64,000 nucleotides of DNA from Geosiphon pyriformis (taxonomy: Eukaryota > Glomeromycota > Glomeromycetes > Archaeosporales > Geosiphonaceae): positions 91,620 to 155,619 of the forward strand of contig JAAOMT010000426.1 in the NCBI GenBank assembly GCA_016748015.1, read 5' to 3'. Below the pieces are notes generated by a model. It saw only the letters and a program-made list of their open reading frames with translations, did not search any database and had not been told where the DNA came from. The translations under genes and the position numbers were made by a program. Shown here piece by piece: positions 61,629 through 64,000 of this stretch. The stretch's first letter is position 1, and every line of letters begins with the position of its first letter.

Positions 61629-61684
61629 TTTAAATTAAAATCGGTTTTTCAGTTATTTAATTTTCATTCATATTCACAACCACT

Positions 61685-61692
61685 TGTAAATA
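61685..61692 (+). promoter_or_regulatory. PUF-type element TGTAAATA in the 61044 3' region
   Basis: Exact UGUANAUA 57 nt after the stop codon. Confidence 0.45.
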
Positions 61693-61694
61693 GT

Positions 61695-62107
61695 ATAAAA
61701 ATCAATGATATTATCATGGTTTACATCAAAATTAGAACAACTTAGTAATAGTAGTAGTAATATGATTTAGTCTGCATTAATCGAGGCGTATTTCCAATTC
61801 TGGGCTAAAAATGCTCAATTGCGCCCCCTCCGCCCAAAAGTAAATCTTTCTTGAAAGTTCACGATGAAGAGTAAAAAAAAATTTTTTTAGATGTAATTGC
61901 CGGAAAATCATCAAAAAAAAGATGTTGATTTTAGTAAGGTTCCAAAACTTAACTTAAAATGAATGAAACCTTGTAAAATATTGATTCGTTTAACACTGAA
62001 AATGTTTTATCCGAAATATTTCAAAAAGAAATATTATTAAAATTCATGGTTTCAGCTTCACAAATTGTGAAAAACACTTTGGAATTCTTCTCTTTTGTTT
62101 CATTTTA

Positions 62108-62148
<41 letters not shown>

Positions 62149-62460
62149 TCAAAGATATACTGATGTCTCCATGTGAAAATCGAAGCTCGAGTAACTTTCT
62201 TTTCAAAGTACTCTAAACAAACCATTGGAAATTTGATTATTGCTTGTTTTTTACGATAATATGGCGTGGGTTTTAATCATCTGTCTACACATGCAATCAT
62301 GGCGACATATCCTTTTTCAGTGATTCAGGAGTTAGGAGTTACGCGCATTGTTTTTGCTCAAGAAGCAAGCACAACATCTATCATCATTTTTGATTGCCAA
62401 ATCGACTAGTTCCTAGTTTAAAGTTCTTTACTTAATTTATTAGATCCTTTACTATTTGTA
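61695..62460. other. Intergenic region
   Basis: Contains an (ATT)n tract at about 62108-62148. No gene is supported. Confidence 0.5.
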
Positions 62461-62463
62461 TGA

Positions 62464-62625
62464 TGTCGTGTTGAACGTATTAGCTTTGCCGACGTTTTGA
62501 GTCGCAAAAAGCCAATTATAAGGAGTATTTGTGATAAGTTAAACCTTCAAAGTGTTGCTCCCAGTGAATATGGACGACTTAAATGTTGTAAGACGCCCAA
62601 GGTGCTTATATTTATCCCCATTTAA
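62464..62625 (+). other. Open protein-like stretch without a start
   Basis: 53 codons between a TGA and a TAA, no Met near the start. Contains SRKKPIIRSICDKLNLQ and APSEYGRLKCCK, well mixed and more GC-rich than its surroundings. Possibly an exon or transposon relic; unidentified. Confidence 0.25.
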
Positions 62626-63385
62626 GTTGATGAAATAATATCCTAAGAGTGACTCTTGGTGAGCACAGAAGGGTTCTGCATCAGTTTAATGAATTTTTTG
62701 GTGATTGCGTATAAGCTTCTCCCTAACCTAAGACCCGAATAATTTTTATTAAATATTTGTGTAACATATGTTATCTTTTTGTGATTCCTGCTGTTTGTGT
62801 AGATGAAAAATGAAATTATTTTTCCCAAAGGCACAAAACTTGTTCCCTAACCTGATGGGATGGATGTCACAAATACGTCGCTTAAGTTTTCGTTGGACCT
62901 TGAACAGCTGATTATTAGATGCATTTTTGAACTTTGATAATAGAGAATGAAAATTCGAAAATCCGGTGTAAACACTGACGAGGAAGAATGAAATTCAAAA
63001 TCTTGTGTTTAAACATTCACTGACAACGGAGTAATAAAATGCTCAATGAAGAAGGATGTTCAAAATATTAAAATATCTTTATTCTTCCCAGAGTCATAAA
63101 TAAGTCCAAAAACCTGATTTTTTGGTAAAGTCTCCTTTCATTTATGGTTAGGTTCCGCAAAAAATCTTCATTTTAAATGCAAGATTCTGATGCAAAGAAA
63201 TTTGATTTTCAAAATAAAGAATGGGCTTTTCAAATTAGAATATAAAAAACAGTTAGCATGATAAACACAAGTGAATTTATAAGGAATTTTTATGCATAGA
63301 CAATCAAATAATAATAATAATAATAATAATAATGATTATTTGAAATATATATAAAAAGATATTGAGGCTTAAGAAATAGGTATTT

Positions 63386-63422
<37 letters not shown>

Positions 63423-64000
63423 TTAAATAACAAAGAAGGAAAAACGATTAAACAATCAATTCAATATTTTTTTTAAAAGAAAAAACAATTTAAATTCAGA
63501 AATTATAATCCGAGAGAACATAATCAAAAGATACATGTATTTAGTCTTAAAATTTTCTCAGGGAAACAGGCTTTTATCTCCATTCATCATTCATCAAAAG
63601 TGAAATATTACGTAATTCAAAAAAAAATAGATTAAACCCAAAAACTTTGCTTCTGAAAAGGGTTTTGCTAAAATAGCTTTAAAATTTATTTTTAATCCAG
63701 TCAATTCAAGTAAAAAAAAATTGAAATTGAAATTCTTTAACTTTCATTATTTTCCTTTTTTGGAAGCATTTGAATTTGGATTTGGATTATAATAAAAAAG
63801 TATGAAATCAGATACACTATTGTAAGTGTTTTTGGAAAATAAAGGTTTTTTTAGTTTATAAAATAATTTTACATGGTACTACTATTCATCTTAAATGGAA
63901 CTTGAAAAAATCTAGAAACCCCCATGTTATTGAGGGAAAAAGGATTTTATACTAATCTCTTAATGAGAAATCCAATACACTTATTTATAATCAATGTTTC
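62626..64000. other. Right end, non-coding
   Basis: No gene is supported. Includes an (AAT)n tract (63306-63333) and a (TA)n tract (63389-63420). Confidence 0.5.

Overview
The window looks like nuclear DNA of an early-diverging, very AT-rich fungus. An arbuscular mycorrhizal fungus (Glomeromycotina, Rhizophagus-like) is the best fit, but this is inference. The reasons are: short introns of fungal type (one 76-bp GTAAGC..CTAAC..AG intron is clear); small TATA-driven genes; dense ATT/AAT microsatellites; decayed non-LTR retrotransposon tails; and the remains of a Fanzor (eukaryotic TnpB-like) gene. I saw no rRNA, tRNA, CRISPR array or prokaryotic operon.

Layout. 0-8.5 kb: extremely AT-rich transposon graveyard, with one long reading frame apparently broken by C-to-T decay (1940-3400) and three copies of a diverged repeat. 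8.5-9.4 kb: broken unidentified gene on the minus strand. 10.9-13.6 kb: a two-exon acidic, serine-rich gene and a decayed relative. 17.2-30 kb: core of a family of small paralogous genes (17203+, 18736-, 22670+, 26076+, 29217+). 36-39.3 kb: a more GC-rich island of mobile-element relics holding a retrotransposon tail, a possible RPA1-like fragment and the broken Fanzor gene. 40.6, 48.2, 55.4 and 61.0 kb: four more members of the paralogous family, separated by microsatellites, an assembly gap (46643-46993) and AT-rich decayed repeats. 56.6-59.1 kb: another decayed repeat block with a second retrotransposon tail.

The main find is the gene family. Eight single-exon genes over about 43 kb encode proteins of 121-261 residues sharing two helical boxes. 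Box A resembles RNExxSLLFDxIxxExEN; box B resembles DSLxFTxFFxxLRxEEK. A hypervariable linker separates them, often holding a triplet-repeat tract (poly-S, poly-D, poly-N). A ninth gene (17203) and a spliced tenth (10968) are more distant members. Several have a clear TATA box about 110-200 bp upstream of ATG, and six have an exact UGUANAUA (PUF-type) motif downstream of the stop. No function is recognised. The arrangement suggests a fast-evolving, tandemly expanded family with shared post-transcriptional control.

The second find is the Fanzor relic at 38.08-39.26 kb. RuvC-I and RuvC-II motifs are readable in successive frames; the zinc-ribbon/RuvC-III end is missing.
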